Assembly: GCA_028823955.1 (NCBI GenBank)
Contig: JAPPFE010000016.1
Span: 76,497-140,496, forward strand
Source of the DNA: Candidatus Dadabacteria bacterium
Lineage (GTDB): Bacteria > Desulfobacterota_D > UBA1144 > Nemesobacterales > Nemesobacteraceae
Length of the DNA stretch: 64,000 nucleotides
Direction of reading: 5' to 3'
Part shown: positions 31,599 through 41,988 of the stretch, piece after piece
Position numbering within the stretch: the first letter of the stretch is position 1
Layout: each line of letters opens with the position of its first letter
Notes under the pieces: generated by a model
Told to the model about the DNA's origin: nothing
What the model saw: only the letters and a program-made list of their open reading frames with translations
Databases searched by the model: none
Position numbers and translations under genes: made by a program

Positions 31599-33311
31599 AT
31601 GGCCAAGATGCTCGGCGCACAGATGTTCTTTGAGACGCTTCTTCACCAGGGTATTGATGTGGTCTTCGGACTGCCGGGAGGTTACGTTCTCAAGGTCTAC
31701 GACGTGATGACCGATTACACCGACAGGATAAATCACGTGCTCGTGAGGCATGAGCAGGGAGCTACGCACATGGCCGACGGGTACGCAAGGGCCTCGGGAA
31801 AACCGGGGGTGGTGCTTTGCACCTCGGGTCCTGCGGCAACCAACACCGTTACCGGCATTGCGACGGCGCAGATGGATTCATCTCCCATAGTTATCTTCAC
31901 AGGGCAGGTTCCCACGCAGTACCTTGGAAGCGACGCTTTTCAGGAAGCCGACCATATCGGCATAACAAGACCCTGCACGAAACATAACTACCTTGTACGA
32001 GAGACCCGGGATCTTCCAAGAGCGATGAAAGAGGCTTTCCACATAGCCGGCACCGGAAGACCCAGCCCGGTTCTGGTTGATATGCCCAAGGACGTTCTCA
32101 TAGGAGAGGACGAGCTTGTAATCCCTGAGGATCACGAGATAGATATCAAAGGCTACAAGCCCACTATGAAGGGAAATCCTTCGCAGATAAAAAGGGCGGT
32201 GGAGATGCTGCTTGCCTCAAAGCAACCGGTTATTTATTCCGGTGGAGGAGTTATCTGGTCCGGGGCTACGGATGAACTGCTTGAGTTCTGCCACCGGCTT
32301 CAGATACCTGTAGCTTCAACCCTTATGGGGCTCGGAGGTTACCCGGCGAGCGATCCGCTTTTCATAAGCATGCTCGGGATGCACGGTTCCTACGCCGCCA
32401 ATATGACCGTTACCGAATCGGACCTCGTTATCTCGATCGGCGGGCGGTTTGATGACAGGGCTACGGGCGGGAACTTTGATGAGTTCGCTCCCAACGCGGA
32501 GATTATCCATATAGACATAGATCCCTCCTCGATAGACAAGAACATAACGGTTCAGTGTCCGATAGTAGGGGATGCCAAAATTGTGCTGCGCCAGATACTC
32601 GATGCTCTCCCCGGGGAGATTGACCTTGAAGGGAGGGAATCCTGGCTTAGGAGGATACGGGACTGGAACGAGAAGCATCCGCTCACCTATTGCCAGGGAA
32701 GCGAGAAAATTCTGACTACCTACGCCATAGACACGCTTTACAAGCTTACGAAAGGAGACGCCATAATAGTTTCCGACGTGGGTCAGCACCAGATGTGGGT
32801 AGCCCAGTTCTACAAGTTCGAAAGACCGAGAACCCATCTTACCTCGGGGGGACTGGGAACCATGGGATTCAGTTTCCCTGCGGCTATGGGAGCGAAATAC
32901 GCAAGACCTGATGAGCAGGTTATATGCGTTGCCGGCGACGGAAGCTTCCAGATGAATTTCCAGGAACTCGCGACTGCGGTTGAAAACAATCTGGATCTTA
33001 AGATTATCGTTTTCAACAACCGTCATCACGGGATGGTAAGGCAATGGCAGACGATGTTTTTTGAGGGCAATTACTCGGCATCTCGGTTTGAAGTGCTGCC
33101 GGATTTCGTGAAGCTCGCAGAAGCGTTTGGAGCCCGTGGCCTTCGGGCGGTGAGGCCCGAGGAGCTTGAGCCCACTCTCAGGGAAGGCCTTAACACTCCA
33201 GGAGTTGTCCTCATGGAGATAGAAGTCGATTGTACCGAGATGGTTTATCCGATGATAGCCCCCGGTGCGTCGATGGACAACATGATAATGATGCCTGCGG
33301 ATCTTGCCTGA
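31599..33311 (+). CDS. ilvB: Acetolactate synthase large subunit (ThDP enzyme)
   Basis: GLPGGYVLKVYD, RHEQGATHMADGYARASGKPG, GDGSFQMNFQEL. Confidence 0.94.
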   Translation: MAKMLGAQMFFETLLHQGIDVVFGLPGGYVLKVYDVMTDYTDRINHVLVRHEQGATHMADGYARASGKPGVVLCTSGPAATNTVTGIATAQMDSSPIVIFTGQVPTQYLGSDAFQEADHIGITRPCTKHNYLVRETRDLPRAMKEAFHIAGTGRPSPVLVDMPKDVLIGEDELVIPEDHEIDIKGYKPTMKGNPSQIKRAVEMLLASKQPVIYSGGGVIWSGATDELLEFCHRLQIPVASTLMGLGGYPASDPLFISMLGMHGSYAANMTVTESDLVISIGGRFDDRATGGNFDEFAPNAEIIHIDIDPSSIDKNITVQCPIVGDAKIVLRQILDALPGEIDLEGRESWLRRIRDWNEKHPLTYCQGSEKILTTYAIDTLYKLTKGDAIIVSDVGQHQMWVAQFYKFERPRTHLTSGGLGTMGFSFPAAMGAKYARPDEQVICVAGDGSFQMNFQELATAVENNLDLKIIVFNNRHHGMVRQWQTMFFEGNYSASRFEVLPDFVKLAEAFGARGLRAVRPEELEPTLREGLNTPGVVLMEIEVDCTEMVYPMIAPGASMDNMIMMPADLA

Positions 33312-33408
33312 TACCGCGCAAGGTTTTCCTGGCCGAACTCAAGGTTCTTTTTCCGCTTTCATATATACTTTTCCGTAGGACTGTGCATTAGTGTCTTCCG
33401 GTATCGTT

Positions 33409-35832
33409 ATGGCTTCAGGAAAAATTGTTCAGGTAGCATTGCCGATTCATTCCGAGCAGCTTTTTCTATATTCGGTTCCGAAGCGTTTCCGACAAGGGAT
33501 CGCTACGGGGAAGAGGGTGTTTGTCCCCCTCGGAAACCGCAAGGCCATAGGATATGTGGTGGGAGATGCGGGAAAACGGAAAGTCGATTTCGAGCTAAAG
33601 GATATAATCGACATCCTCGATGAATTGCCGCTTTTTGACGAGAAGCGCCTGGAATTCTTCCGCCGGGTTTCTGAGTACTACATGGCGCCTCTCGGGATCG
33701 TGCTTAAATTCGCCCATCCTTTGGGCCTTGGCAAAAGCGTCGGGAAAACCGTACGGATCACGGAGGAGGGGGAAAGCCGCCTTAAGGAACCGGGCCTTAA
33801 CCGTCTCGACAAAAGAGTTCTGGAAACTCTCCTGCTCGAAGGAGAACTCGCCTCGGAGAAGCTTATTGAACTCAGCGGTGGGGCGTCGCTTGAGAACCTT
33901 AACTCTCTTAAAAGAAGAGGCCATGTTGAATTTGACTACAGGGTCGTAAGAGATGAGAAGGTAAAGTACGAGAAGGTCTATGGAATCTCCTGTGACCCGG
34001 ACACTGTCTCGGAGATTAGGCGGAAAAAACCGGCCAAGGGCGCCATACTTGAGTTCATAAACCTCCGCGGTTCCGTCCCCCGCTCGGAACTAAGGGAAAT
34101 ATTCGGCAATTTCACGGCTCACGTAAAGTGGCTTGTGGATAACGCTCTGGTCTCCGTGGAGCAAAAAGAGATCGGAAGGGATCCCTACGGTGTGCTTGAT
34201 TCAAAGGAAGAGCCACCGAAGGAGCTTACCCAGGATCAGCGTATGGCGATGGAGAAAATCCTGCCTTACGTTAAGAGGGAAGAATATCGCTGCTTTCTTC
34301 TTCACGGTGTTACGGGAAGCGGAAAGACCGAGGTCTACTTAAGGACCGTGAGCGAAATCATAGCCAAAGGGAAACAGGCGATTGTTCTCGTCCCCGAGAT
34401 AGCGCTCACACCGCTTCTGGTAAAGAGGTTCCGTTCGCGTTTCGCCGACTCTGTGTCGGTGATTCACAGCGCTCTTAGCGAGGGTGAGAGGTTCGATGTC
34501 TGGAGAAAGGCCCGTAGTGGAGATCTGAGCGTGGTGATAGGTGCCCGCTCCGCGGTTTTCGCTCCGCTTGAGAATCTCGGCCTTGTGGTGGTTGACGAGG
34601 AGCACGAGTCCTCCTACAAGCAGAACGAGGCGCCATGTTACAACGCCCGCGACGCCGCGGTCATGCTCGGAACCATATACGGCTGTCCGGTGCTGCTGGG
34701 TTCCGCGACTCCTTCACTTGAGTCCTACGCAAACTCGATCAGGGGCAAGTACGAATATCTTTCTCTTCCCGCAAGGGTGGGGGAGAGCAGGCTTCCCGAT
34801 GTTGAACTCGTGGATATGAAAAACGTGAATGAAACTGTTTTCTCCCCGCGTCTAAGGGACGCCCTGGTGGAGAATTTCAGCCGCGGGGAACAATCGATTC
34901 TTTTTATTAACAGGAGAGGTTTTTCAAGTTTTCTGGTCTGCGGGGACTGTGGTGAAATCTTCAAGTGCCCCAACTGCTCTATAACCCTTACCTTCCACAA
35001 GAAGGATAACTCAATTAAGTGCCATTACTGCGGGATTATGCAGGAATTCGAGAACATTTGCTCAAGCTGCGGGGCCAAGTACATGGGCAAGGGTCTCGGG
35101 ACCCAGAAAGTGGAGGAGCAGGTAAAGAGCATGCTTCCCGATGCCAGGGTTTTCGTCATGGACAGGGATTACACCCGCGGAAAAACCAAACTTCTCGACC
35201 TTTACAAAAAGCTTGAGTCCGGGGAGGTGGATGTTCTTATCGGGACCCAGATGGTAGCCAAAGGACATGATCTGCCAGGGGTTACGCTTGTGGGTGTTCT
35301 CTCGGCTGACCATATGCTGGGGATTCCCGACTTCCGCTCGGGAGAAAGAACTTTCCAGATCCTCACGCAGGTAGCCGGAAGAACAGGCAGGGGAAGAAAA
35401 CCCGGGACGGTTTTTCTGCAGACATATAACCCCGAACATCCTTCGGTAAGATTTGCCATTTCCCATAACAGTTCCGGGTTTCTTGATGAAGAACTGGAGC
35501 TTAGGAAGTCTCTTGATCAGCCCCCTTTCTCAAGGTTCATATCCTTCAGAGTAAACGGACTTGATGAGGAGAAAACGCGAGATTTCGCCGGAAGAATGAA
35601 ACGCACAGCCGAGAGATTTCTTCTCAGGCTTCCGCCCGGGTCGCTTCGAGTGCTCGGCCCCTCCGAGGCTCCCATATACAAACTTAGAAACAGGTTCAGG
35701 TGGCAGATCGTTATCGTCTCAAGTAATCTGGGGCTGCTTCGCAACTACGCCTCGGCACTTTACGACTCGTTGAAAAAACACGCCTCGGGAATTAAGCTTG
35801 TAGTTGATGTTGATCCCTATGATTTCATGTGA
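33409..35832 (+). CDS. priA: Primosomal protein N' (PriA helicase)
   Basis: HGVTGSGKTEVY, DEEHESSYKQ, CysX2Cys zinc sites, GRGRKPGTVFLQT. Confidence 0.96.
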   Translation: MASGKIVQVALPIHSEQLFLYSVPKRFRQGIATGKRVFVPLGNRKAIGYVVGDAGKRKVDFELKDIIDILDELPLFDEKRLEFFRRVSEYYMAPLGIVLKFAHPLGLGKSVGKTVRITEEGESRLKEPGLNRLDKRVLETLLLEGELASEKLIELSGGASLENLNSLKRRGHVEFDYRVVRDEKVKYEKVYGISCDPDTVSEIRRKKPAKGAILEFINLRGSVPRSELREIFGNFTAHVKWLVDNALVSVEQKEIGRDPYGVLDSKEEPPKELTQDQRMAMEKILPYVKREEYRCFLLHGVTGSGKTEVYLRTVSEIIAKGKQAIVLVPEIALTPLLVKRFRSRFADSVSVIHSALSEGERFDVWRKARSGDLSVVIGARSAVFAPLENLGLVVVDEEHESSYKQNEAPCYNARDAAVMLGTIYGCPVLLGSATPSLESYANSIRGKYEYLSLPARVGESRLPDVELVDMKNVNETVFSPRLRDALVENFSRGEQSILFINRRGFSSFLVCGDCGEIFKCPNCSITLTFHKKDNSIKCHYCGIMQEFENICSSCGAKYMGKGLGTQKVEEQVKSMLPDARVFVMDRDYTRGKTKLLDLYKKLESGEVDVLIGTQMVAKGHDLPGVTLVGVLSADHMLGIPDFRSGERTFQILTQVAGRTGRGRKPGTVFLQTYNPEHPSVRFAISHNSSGFLDEELELRKSLDQPPFSRFISFRVNGLDEEKTRDFAGRMKRTAERFLLRLPPGSLRVLGPSEAPIYKLRNRFRWQIVIVSSNLGLLRNYASALYDSLKKHASGIKLVVDVDPYDFM

Positions 35833-35838
35833 CCCGGC

Positions 35839-38643
35839 TTGATGAGAAAGAAAATCCTTCTTCCCGACGAGGAAAACGCGCGCTTAACCGTTGAGAGATT
35901 CCGGGAGATAAACGGCAGGCTCTCCGGGGAAAAAGAAAAAGTCCTCTGTGCCATCTCTTCCCACAGCAGATTCCTCGGCAATTCAATCATAAGAAATCCC
36001 CGCGCGCTAAACGTACTTACCAATGAAAAAGCCCTCAGGAGAAAAAAAACGATTTCTTCCCATCGAACTCCACTCGGCTCGATTGTGAGGAATTCGCAGG
36101 ACTCAGAGCGGCTCTCCGAAAGGCTCAAGGAGTACAAGTACACGGAACTCTCGAGAATAATCTACAGGGAAATTCTGGATCTCTGCACGTTTCGCCAGAC
36201 CATGGAGGAGATTTCCGACCTCGCTGTTTCCGTGGTCAGGGCGGTGCTTGATTTTTACAGGTCCCGAATCGATGGCGGAGACCAGTTTGAGTTCGTAGTG
36301 CTGGGCATGGGGAAACTCGGCGGAAGACTCCTTAATCTGAGTTCCGATATAGACCTCGTTTATCTCTACAGAGGCGAGGAGTACGCCCGGCAGATATTTA
36401 CGCTTTCCTCATCAGTTACCAGAACGATAAGTTCCGTCACCCCCGGCGGTTTTCTCTACAGAGTCGACCTGGGTCTGCGTCCCGGGGGCAGCGGGAGTCC
36501 GGTCGCGGTGTCGGTTGACGCGGCCCTTGATCATTATTACCACTGGGCCGAGACCTGGGAGAGAGCGGTTTTGCTCAAGGCGACCCCTGTTGCCGGGGAT
36601 ATTGAGCTCGGTCGCGAATTCCTCGGGGACCTTGAACCGGTAATATACCGCAAGCTGCTTGATTACGAGTCCATAGAGGATCTCAAGGACATGAAGGTTC
36701 GTCTCGAGGGCATCCGGAAGGAAAACGACGTGAAGCTCGGAAGGGGAGGAATAAGGGATATCGAATTTTTCGTGCAGGCGACCCAGCTTATGAGTGGCGG
36801 GGCGGTGAAGAAGCTCAGGGGACTCATGAACACTCTTGACGGCCTTTCCGCCATGGCGACGACGGGTTTCATAACAGAACAGGTAAGGGAAGAGATGGAG
36901 CATTACTATCTCTTTCTTAGAAAGGTTGAGCATTCGATTCAGCTCTGGGATGAACTTCAGACGCACAGCATTCCCACGGAGGAGAGTTCGCTCGCCAGAC
37001 TCTCAAGGAGAATGGGTTTTGAAACGACGGCGGACTTCAAGGCTGCTTACGAAGAGATAACCTCGCTTGTCATTAAGAACTGCGGAAACCTGTTTTCCGA
37101 CCCCGGGGTGGAGCTTGAGGAAAAAGGCAGGGAATTCTGGGAGGTGGCGGATTTTATGGCTGAGGGAAATGTAAACCGCGAGGAAGCGATTTCGACCCTC
37201 GGAAATCTCGGATTCTCGGCGCCGGACGACGCGATCGAAATCATATCAAGCCTCATGAATCCCCAAAGGGCCGGACTCACGGAAAGGGGAAGGGTGCTTT
37301 CGAGAAAAGTGATACCGGCTTTTCTCTCAAACATAATCAACCTTAGCGATCAGGACTCTGCGCTTTTAAATCTTGAAAGATTTATCTCCGGCCTAGGTTC
37401 CAGGATGTCGGTCTACTTTCTTCTGACTGAAAACCCAAAAATCATTCCTCTGCTCTCCAGGCTCTTTTCAAGAGGTGGCATGCTGTCTGATTTTCTTATC
37501 AGGCACCCTGAGTATCTTGACTCCATCATACTGAAGGACGTGACGCAGTTTTACGATTCGAAAGATGCTATGGCACAGGCTCTCGGGGAAGCCGTCTCGG
37601 AAGAGGAGTTCTTTGAGGGCAAACTCGACGCTCTTCGAAGCTTCAAGCACATTGAGTCCCTTAAGCTTTGCTTCAAGGAACTTTCCGAGGACTTGGAACC
37701 TATCTACGTGGGAAAATATCTGTCGATGGTTGCGGACGTTGTAATGGACTCAAGCCTCGAACTTGCCAAGGGTTCCCTTAAGTGTTCTCCAAGGGAGAGA
37801 AAACTTCTTGATAACATGGTCGTCCTGGGACTTGGCAAGCTTGGAGGAGGGGAAATGAGCTACGCTTCAGACCTAGACATAATCTTCATTTACGAGGGAG
37901 ATGACCACGAACTTTTCTCCAAGTACGGTCAGAGATTCATATCCAATCTTTCGGTTTACACTTCCAAGAGCTTCTGTTACAAGGTGGATGTGGAACTGCG
38001 CCCGTCGGGAAATTCGGGCGCCCTCGTCGCCTCGCTTGAGGCCTTTGAAGAATATCATAATTCAAGTGCTCATATCTGGGAGAGGCAGGCTCTTGTAAAA
38101 GCCCGCGCCGTTGCGGGAAACCGCGCGCTCGGCGAGAAGGTAATGAAAGTCATAGAGAATTTCGTTTATGCCAAAGAGCTCGCTCCGGATTTTCCCAAGG
38201 AAATCCACAGGCTGCGCGGTAGGCTCGAAAAAGAACTCGCCAACGAGACGGAATCCAGGTTTAACCTGAAGACGGGAAGGGGAGGATTGGTTGACATTGA
38301 GTTCCTTATCCAGATGCTTCAGCTTGCCCATGGTCCAGCAAACCCCGAGCTAAGAACGGCAAACACCATGGAGGCTGTCGGGGGGCTTTACAGGGCCGGG
38401 TTAATTAAAAGCGACGAGGCCCTGACGCTTAGCGAAGGCTATCTATTTTTAAGAAAAATGGGAAATCTGCTGAGTCTTTTCAACGACAGGAGCAAAAACG
38501 AGGTCACGCGGGGCGATTTTGACCGAATGGCGCCTGAGTTCGGTGGTTCCGGTGGAGAGGGAGGTTTTCTCATGTCTGAATATGCGCGTGTGACCAGGGA
38601 TATCAGGGAAATTTATAACAGGTACTTTACGGGAAGCACTTGA
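35839..38643 (+). CDS. glnE: Bifunctional glutamine synthetase adenylyltransferase/deadenylase
   Basis: Two NTase repeats: GMGKLGGRLLNLSSDIDLVY and GLGKLGGGEMSYASDLDIIF. Confidence 0.95.
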   Translation: MMRKKILLPDEENARLTVERFREINGRLSGEKEKVLCAISSHSRFLGNSIIRNPRALNVLTNEKALRRKKTISSHRTPLGSIVRNSQDSERLSERLKEYKYTELSRIIYREILDLCTFRQTMEEISDLAVSVVRAVLDFYRSRIDGGDQFEFVVLGMGKLGGRLLNLSSDIDLVYLYRGEEYARQIFTLSSSVTRTISSVTPGGFLYRVDLGLRPGGSGSPVAVSVDAALDHYYHWAETWERAVLLKATPVAGDIELGREFLGDLEPVIYRKLLDYESIEDLKDMKVRLEGIRKENDVKLGRGGIRDIEFFVQATQLMSGGAVKKLRGLMNTLDGLSAMATTGFITEQVREEMEHYYLFLRKVEHSIQLWDELQTHSIPTEESSLARLSRRMGFETTADFKAAYEEITSLVIKNCGNLFSDPGVELEEKGREFWEVADFMAEGNVNREEAISTLGNLGFSAPDDAIEIISSLMNPQRAGLTERGRVLSRKVIPAFLSNIINLSDQDSALLNLERFISGLGSRMSVYFLLTENPKIIPLLSRLFSRGGMLSDFLIRHPEYLDSIILKDVTQFYDSKDAMAQALGEAVSEEEFFEGKLDALRSFKHIESLKLCFKELSEDLEPIYVGKYLSMVADVVMDSSLELAKGSLKCSPRERKLLDNMVVLGLGKLGGGEMSYASDLDIIFIYEGDDHELFSKYGQRFISNLSVYTSKSFCYKVDVELRPSGNSGALVASLEAFEEYHNSSAHIWERQALVKARAVAGNRALGEKVMKVIENFVYAKELAPDFPKEIHRLRGRLEKELANETESRFNLKTGRGGLVDIEFLIQMLQLAHGPANPELRTANTMEAVGGLYRAGLIKSDEALTLSEGYLFLRKMGNLLSLFNDRSKNEVTRGDFDRMAPEFGGSGGEGGFLMSEYARVTRDIREIYNRYFTGST

Positions 38644-40061
38644 TGAATAGAAGAAAATGCGTTTTTTTTCTTGCCGATGGTACGAGGCTGGATGTCTTCG
38701 CTGAACTTCTAAAAAGAGGCGACCTTGAGAATATACAGAAATACGTTGTTGAACCTGGGGAGTTCCTTAAGGGAGTCACGGTTTTTCCTTCCACAACGGG
38801 TCCGGCCTATACCCCGTACCTTCTCGGCAAGTTTCCAGGCAGGTGCAACCTCCCCGGCATAAGGTGGTTTGACAGAAGATATTACGACAAGACCCCGTTT
38901 TCCCTGCGAAGATTCAGAAGCTACGCGGGTCCCCAGGCGTCTCTTATCAACCGGGACATAGAGTGTGACTCCCCGACGCTTTTCGGCATGGTTCCAGGGA
39001 GCGTAAGCATCCTAAACGAAATAACCAGGGATATAGGTCCCTCGGGGAGAAACAGGACCAAGTATCTTAAGTATTACCTGGTCGTAAAAAGCCATTTCAC
39101 GGACAGAAGCGACAGTGTCGAAGAGGCCGCTGGAAGAATTCTGATTGATTCTCTCAGGGATTCTCCGCGTTTTATTTTCTGCGTTTTCACTGCGGCAGAT
39201 GCCTATTCCCACCGCTACCATCCGTTTCACCACAAGGTTATGGAATCCTACAGAAGGCTTGACCGGTACGTTGGAATGGTTGCGGAAAAGATTGCCGAGC
39301 AAGGTGAACTTGACGATACGCTTTTTGTCGTGGGAAGCGACCACGGACTTACGTCCACGCACTCCCACTTTGATTCCCTGGATTTTCTTCGCAGACGGGG
39401 TCTCAAGCCGCTTTACTACACCAACGTGTTCAGGCATTACCTTGACGCCGATTCATCCGTCATGGTTTCCGGAAACTCCATGGCGCATTACTATTTCAAA
39501 AATTCCGATGGATGGAAAAGACACACCTTTTGCGAAGAAATAGCGGATATAGTTAACGAGCTCTCCGGGCGGCCGGAAGTGGATGTTGTCTGCGCCAGAA
39601 CCGGCGGGGCGGGAGGGGAGGTGAAAATAACTAACCCAAGGGGAGAGGCTCTCGTGAGTGTGGATGAAGAAGGCCTGATCTGCTACAGCAATGTTTCGGG
39701 CGACCCCCTTGGCTACGGCTTTTCCTCAAAGAAGATGAATCCCTCGGAGTCGCTTCGACTCACGATCGATTCTGACTATCCGGATGCCCCCCTCCAGATT
39801 CTCCAGCTTTTCGAATCGCCTCGAACCGGCGATGTGGTAATCAGTTCAAAACCGGGCTATGACCTTCGGGCCACGCACGAGAACCCTGAACATCACGGCT
39901 CTCATGGCTCCCTGCACAAAGACCACATGGTGGTCCCCATTCTTATAAGCCGCCCGGCCCCACACGACTGCGTAAGAACCGCAGATATCTTCTCGAGCAT
40001 CGTCAGTTATCTCGGGTTTGAAGTTCCCCGGGGCGTTGACGGAAGGGATATTCTTGAGTGA
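38640..40061 (+). CDS. Alkaline phosphatase/type I phosphodiesterase-nucleotide pyrophosphatase family
   Basis: FFLADGTRLD, FPSTTGPAYTPYL, GSDHGL, HGSHGSLHKDHM metal-binding motifs. Confidence 0.82.
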   Translation: MMNRRKCVFFLADGTRLDVFAELLKRGDLENIQKYVVEPGEFLKGVTVFPSTTGPAYTPYLLGKFPGRCNLPGIRWFDRRYYDKTPFSLRRFRSYAGPQASLINRDIECDSPTLFGMVPGSVSILNEITRDIGPSGRNRTKYLKYYLVVKSHFTDRSDSVEEAAGRILIDSLRDSPRFIFCVFTAADAYSHRYHPFHHKVMESYRRLDRYVGMVAEKIAEQGELDDTLFVVGSDHGLTSTHSHFDSLDFLRRRGLKPLYYTNVFRHYLDADSSVMVSGNSMAHYYFKNSDGWKRHTFCEEIADIVNELSGRPEVDVVCARTGGAGGEVKITNPRGEALVSVDEEGLICYSNVSGDPLGYGFSSKKMNPSESLRLTIDSDYPDAPLQILQLFESPRTGDVVISSKPGYDLRATHENPEHHGSHGSLHKDHMVVPILISRPAPHDCVRTADIFSSIVSYLGFEVPRGVDGRDILE

Positions 40062-40067
40062 GCGGAT

Positions 40068-40565
40068 TTAGGAGAAGATTTCCTCTATCTGGTTGCTGAC
40101 TTCTCCCTCTTTTTTTCTAAGCGATATGGAAAGTTCTTTAACTACGTGGGAAAGGGCGTTTTCCATTATTCTCTTCTCGCCGAAAGAGAGGTTTTTTACT
40201 TTTTTCAGATGGTGTATGTCCCTTAGTACCCTGGCTATTTCGTAAATGTCGCCGCTTTTAACCTTGTCGGCGTATTCCTTATACCTTTTGTTCCAGCTCT
40301 GGACTCCCAGCTTGGGCACTTCCCCGTTTTCTTCCTTTAGTATGTCAAGGATTTTCTTTACTTCCTTCCTGGGTACTACGGGCCTTAAGCCCACGGACTC
40401 TATGTTATCCGTGGGGACCATGAGTTTTACGTTACTTTCAAGAACGTTAAGTATGTAAAAGGATTTTCTCGAGCCCAGTATTTCCTTTTCCTCAACTCCC
40501 TGAACCTCAACCACACCGTGAACTGGGTACACAGCGTTTTGTCCTGCTTTAAATTTCCTGCCCAT
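40068..40565 (-). CDS. carD: CarD/CdnL family transcriptional regulator
   Basis: KAGQNAVYPVHGVVEVQGVEEKEILG; helical C-terminus. Confidence 0.9.
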   Translation of the reverse strand: MGRKFKAGQNAVYPVHGVVEVQGVEEKEILGSRKSFYILNVLESNVKLMVPTDNIESVGLRPVVPRKEVKKILDILKEENGEVPKLGVQSWNKRYKEYADKVKSGDIYEIARVLRDIHHLKKVKNLSFGEKRIMENALSHVVKELSISLRKKEGEVSNQIEEIFS

Positions 40566-40644
40566 TTTATTAAGTTATATGAAACGGTCAGTATACCTGA
40601 TTTACACCCGGTTTGCCAGAAAACGGACGAGAAGGGTCGGAGTA

Positions 40645-41850
40645 ATGGAAAAAAATTGCGATTTTCTTGTTGTTGGCGGAGGAATTGTGGGTCTTGCAAT
40701 CACAAATGAACTTCTTCTGCGCGGCTGCAGCAACATCATTGTTTTGGAAAAGGAAGAGGGCTTGGGGGCGCATTCAAGCGGCCGAAACAGCGGGGTTCTG
40801 CACGCCGGGATCTATTACACGCCCGATTCTCTGAAGGCGCGGTACTGTATTGAGGGAAACCGGATGATGAGAGATTTCTGCCGTGAGAACGGAGTCGCTA
40901 TATCCGAATGCGGCAAGGCCATCGTGGCGGACTCCGAGGAGAAGCTTGAAGGACTCCAGGCACTTCAGCAGAGGGCGCAGAGAAACGGAGTGGAGTCGTA
41001 TCTTATCGATGAAAAAGAGCTTGCAGAGGTAGAACCGCATGCCGCTACGTTTGAGAAAGCCATATATTCTCCCGCGACATCGGTGTTTGACCCTATGGGC
41101 GTTTTGGAGGCTCTTTGCTCGAAGATTAAAAAAACCGGGAAAGCACGAGTACTTTTTGACACGGTTTTTATTGAACAAAAAAAGAATCGCGTCGCCCTTA
41201 CGAGCGCGGGAGAGATAGGTTATGGAAAACTCATAAACGCTGCCGGCCTCCACGCGGACGTCATAGCGCGCCAATTCGGAGTGGGTCTCAGGTACAGAGC
41301 CATCCCTTTTATGGGTTCCTACAGCGAACTTACAAAGAAAAGCACTTATCTTGTCCGCGGAAATATCTACCCGGTTCCCGACCCGAGAATGCCTTTTCTG
41401 GGGGTGCACTTCACGAGAAGCACTTCGGGACGGGTCTTTATCGGCCCTACCGCCGTGCCGGTTCTGGGAAGGGAGAGCTACGGATTTCTTGAGGACCTGG
41501 GGCTTGAGTCGTTCCGGTTTCTTTACAGAAACGCGTCGATGTTCGTAAGTGACAGCGGATTCAGGGCAAATGCGCTCTCCGAGGTGAAAAAATATCTGGG
41601 ATCCCATTTCTACTCAGAAGCCAGAAAGCTGGTTCCCGGTCTCCTGCCCCGTCATCTAGTCTCTTCTGCGAAAACCGGTATCCGTTCGCAGCTTGTGGAC
41701 TGGAAGGAGAAAAAACTCGTTATGGACTACGTCGTCTGCAGGGAAGAAAACACCGTTCACGTTCTAAACGCCATATCGCCCGCTTTTACATCCTCGATGT
41801 CGTTTGCCAAGTATGTAGCGGACATTCTGCTTGAGGAAGAAGCTCGCTAG
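40645..41850 (+). CDS. lhgO: L-2-hydroxyglutarate oxidase/dehydrogenase (FAD)
   Basis: VVGGGIVGLAITNELL, HSSGRNSGVLHAGIYY. Confidence 0.9.
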   Translation: MEKNCDFLVVGGGIVGLAITNELLLRGCSNIIVLEKEEGLGAHSSGRNSGVLHAGIYYTPDSLKARYCIEGNRMMRDFCRENGVAISECGKAIVADSEEKLEGLQALQQRAQRNGVESYLIDEKELAEVEPHAATFEKAIYSPATSVFDPMGVLEALCSKIKKTGKARVLFDTVFIEQKKNRVALTSAGEIGYGKLINAAGLHADVIARQFGVGLRYRAIPFMGSYSELTKKSTYLVRGNIYPVPDPRMPFLGVHFTRSTSGRVFIGPTAVPVLGRESYGFLEDLGLESFRFLYRNASMFVSDSGFRANALSEVKKYLGSHFYSEARKLVPGLLPRHLVSSAKTGIRSQLVDWKEKKLVMDYVVCREENTVHVLNAISPAFTSSMSFAKYVADILLEEEAR

Positions 41851-41988
41851 AAGCGGTGAACACGGGGCTTTTTTATGCCCGGCCTTATTTTTTCCATTTT
41901 TCCTTGAAAAAATTCCGGCAATCGCATTTAATATTTATCCATATTCATCCTTTTTTCCATTGAGAAATTGCTTTAACCGGACTCGAAA

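Noticed and set aside
41860-41895. cggggcttttttatgcccggccttatttttt as a Rho-independent terminator of lhgO
   Set aside because: Stem is short with a mismatch; plausible but too weak to list as a feature
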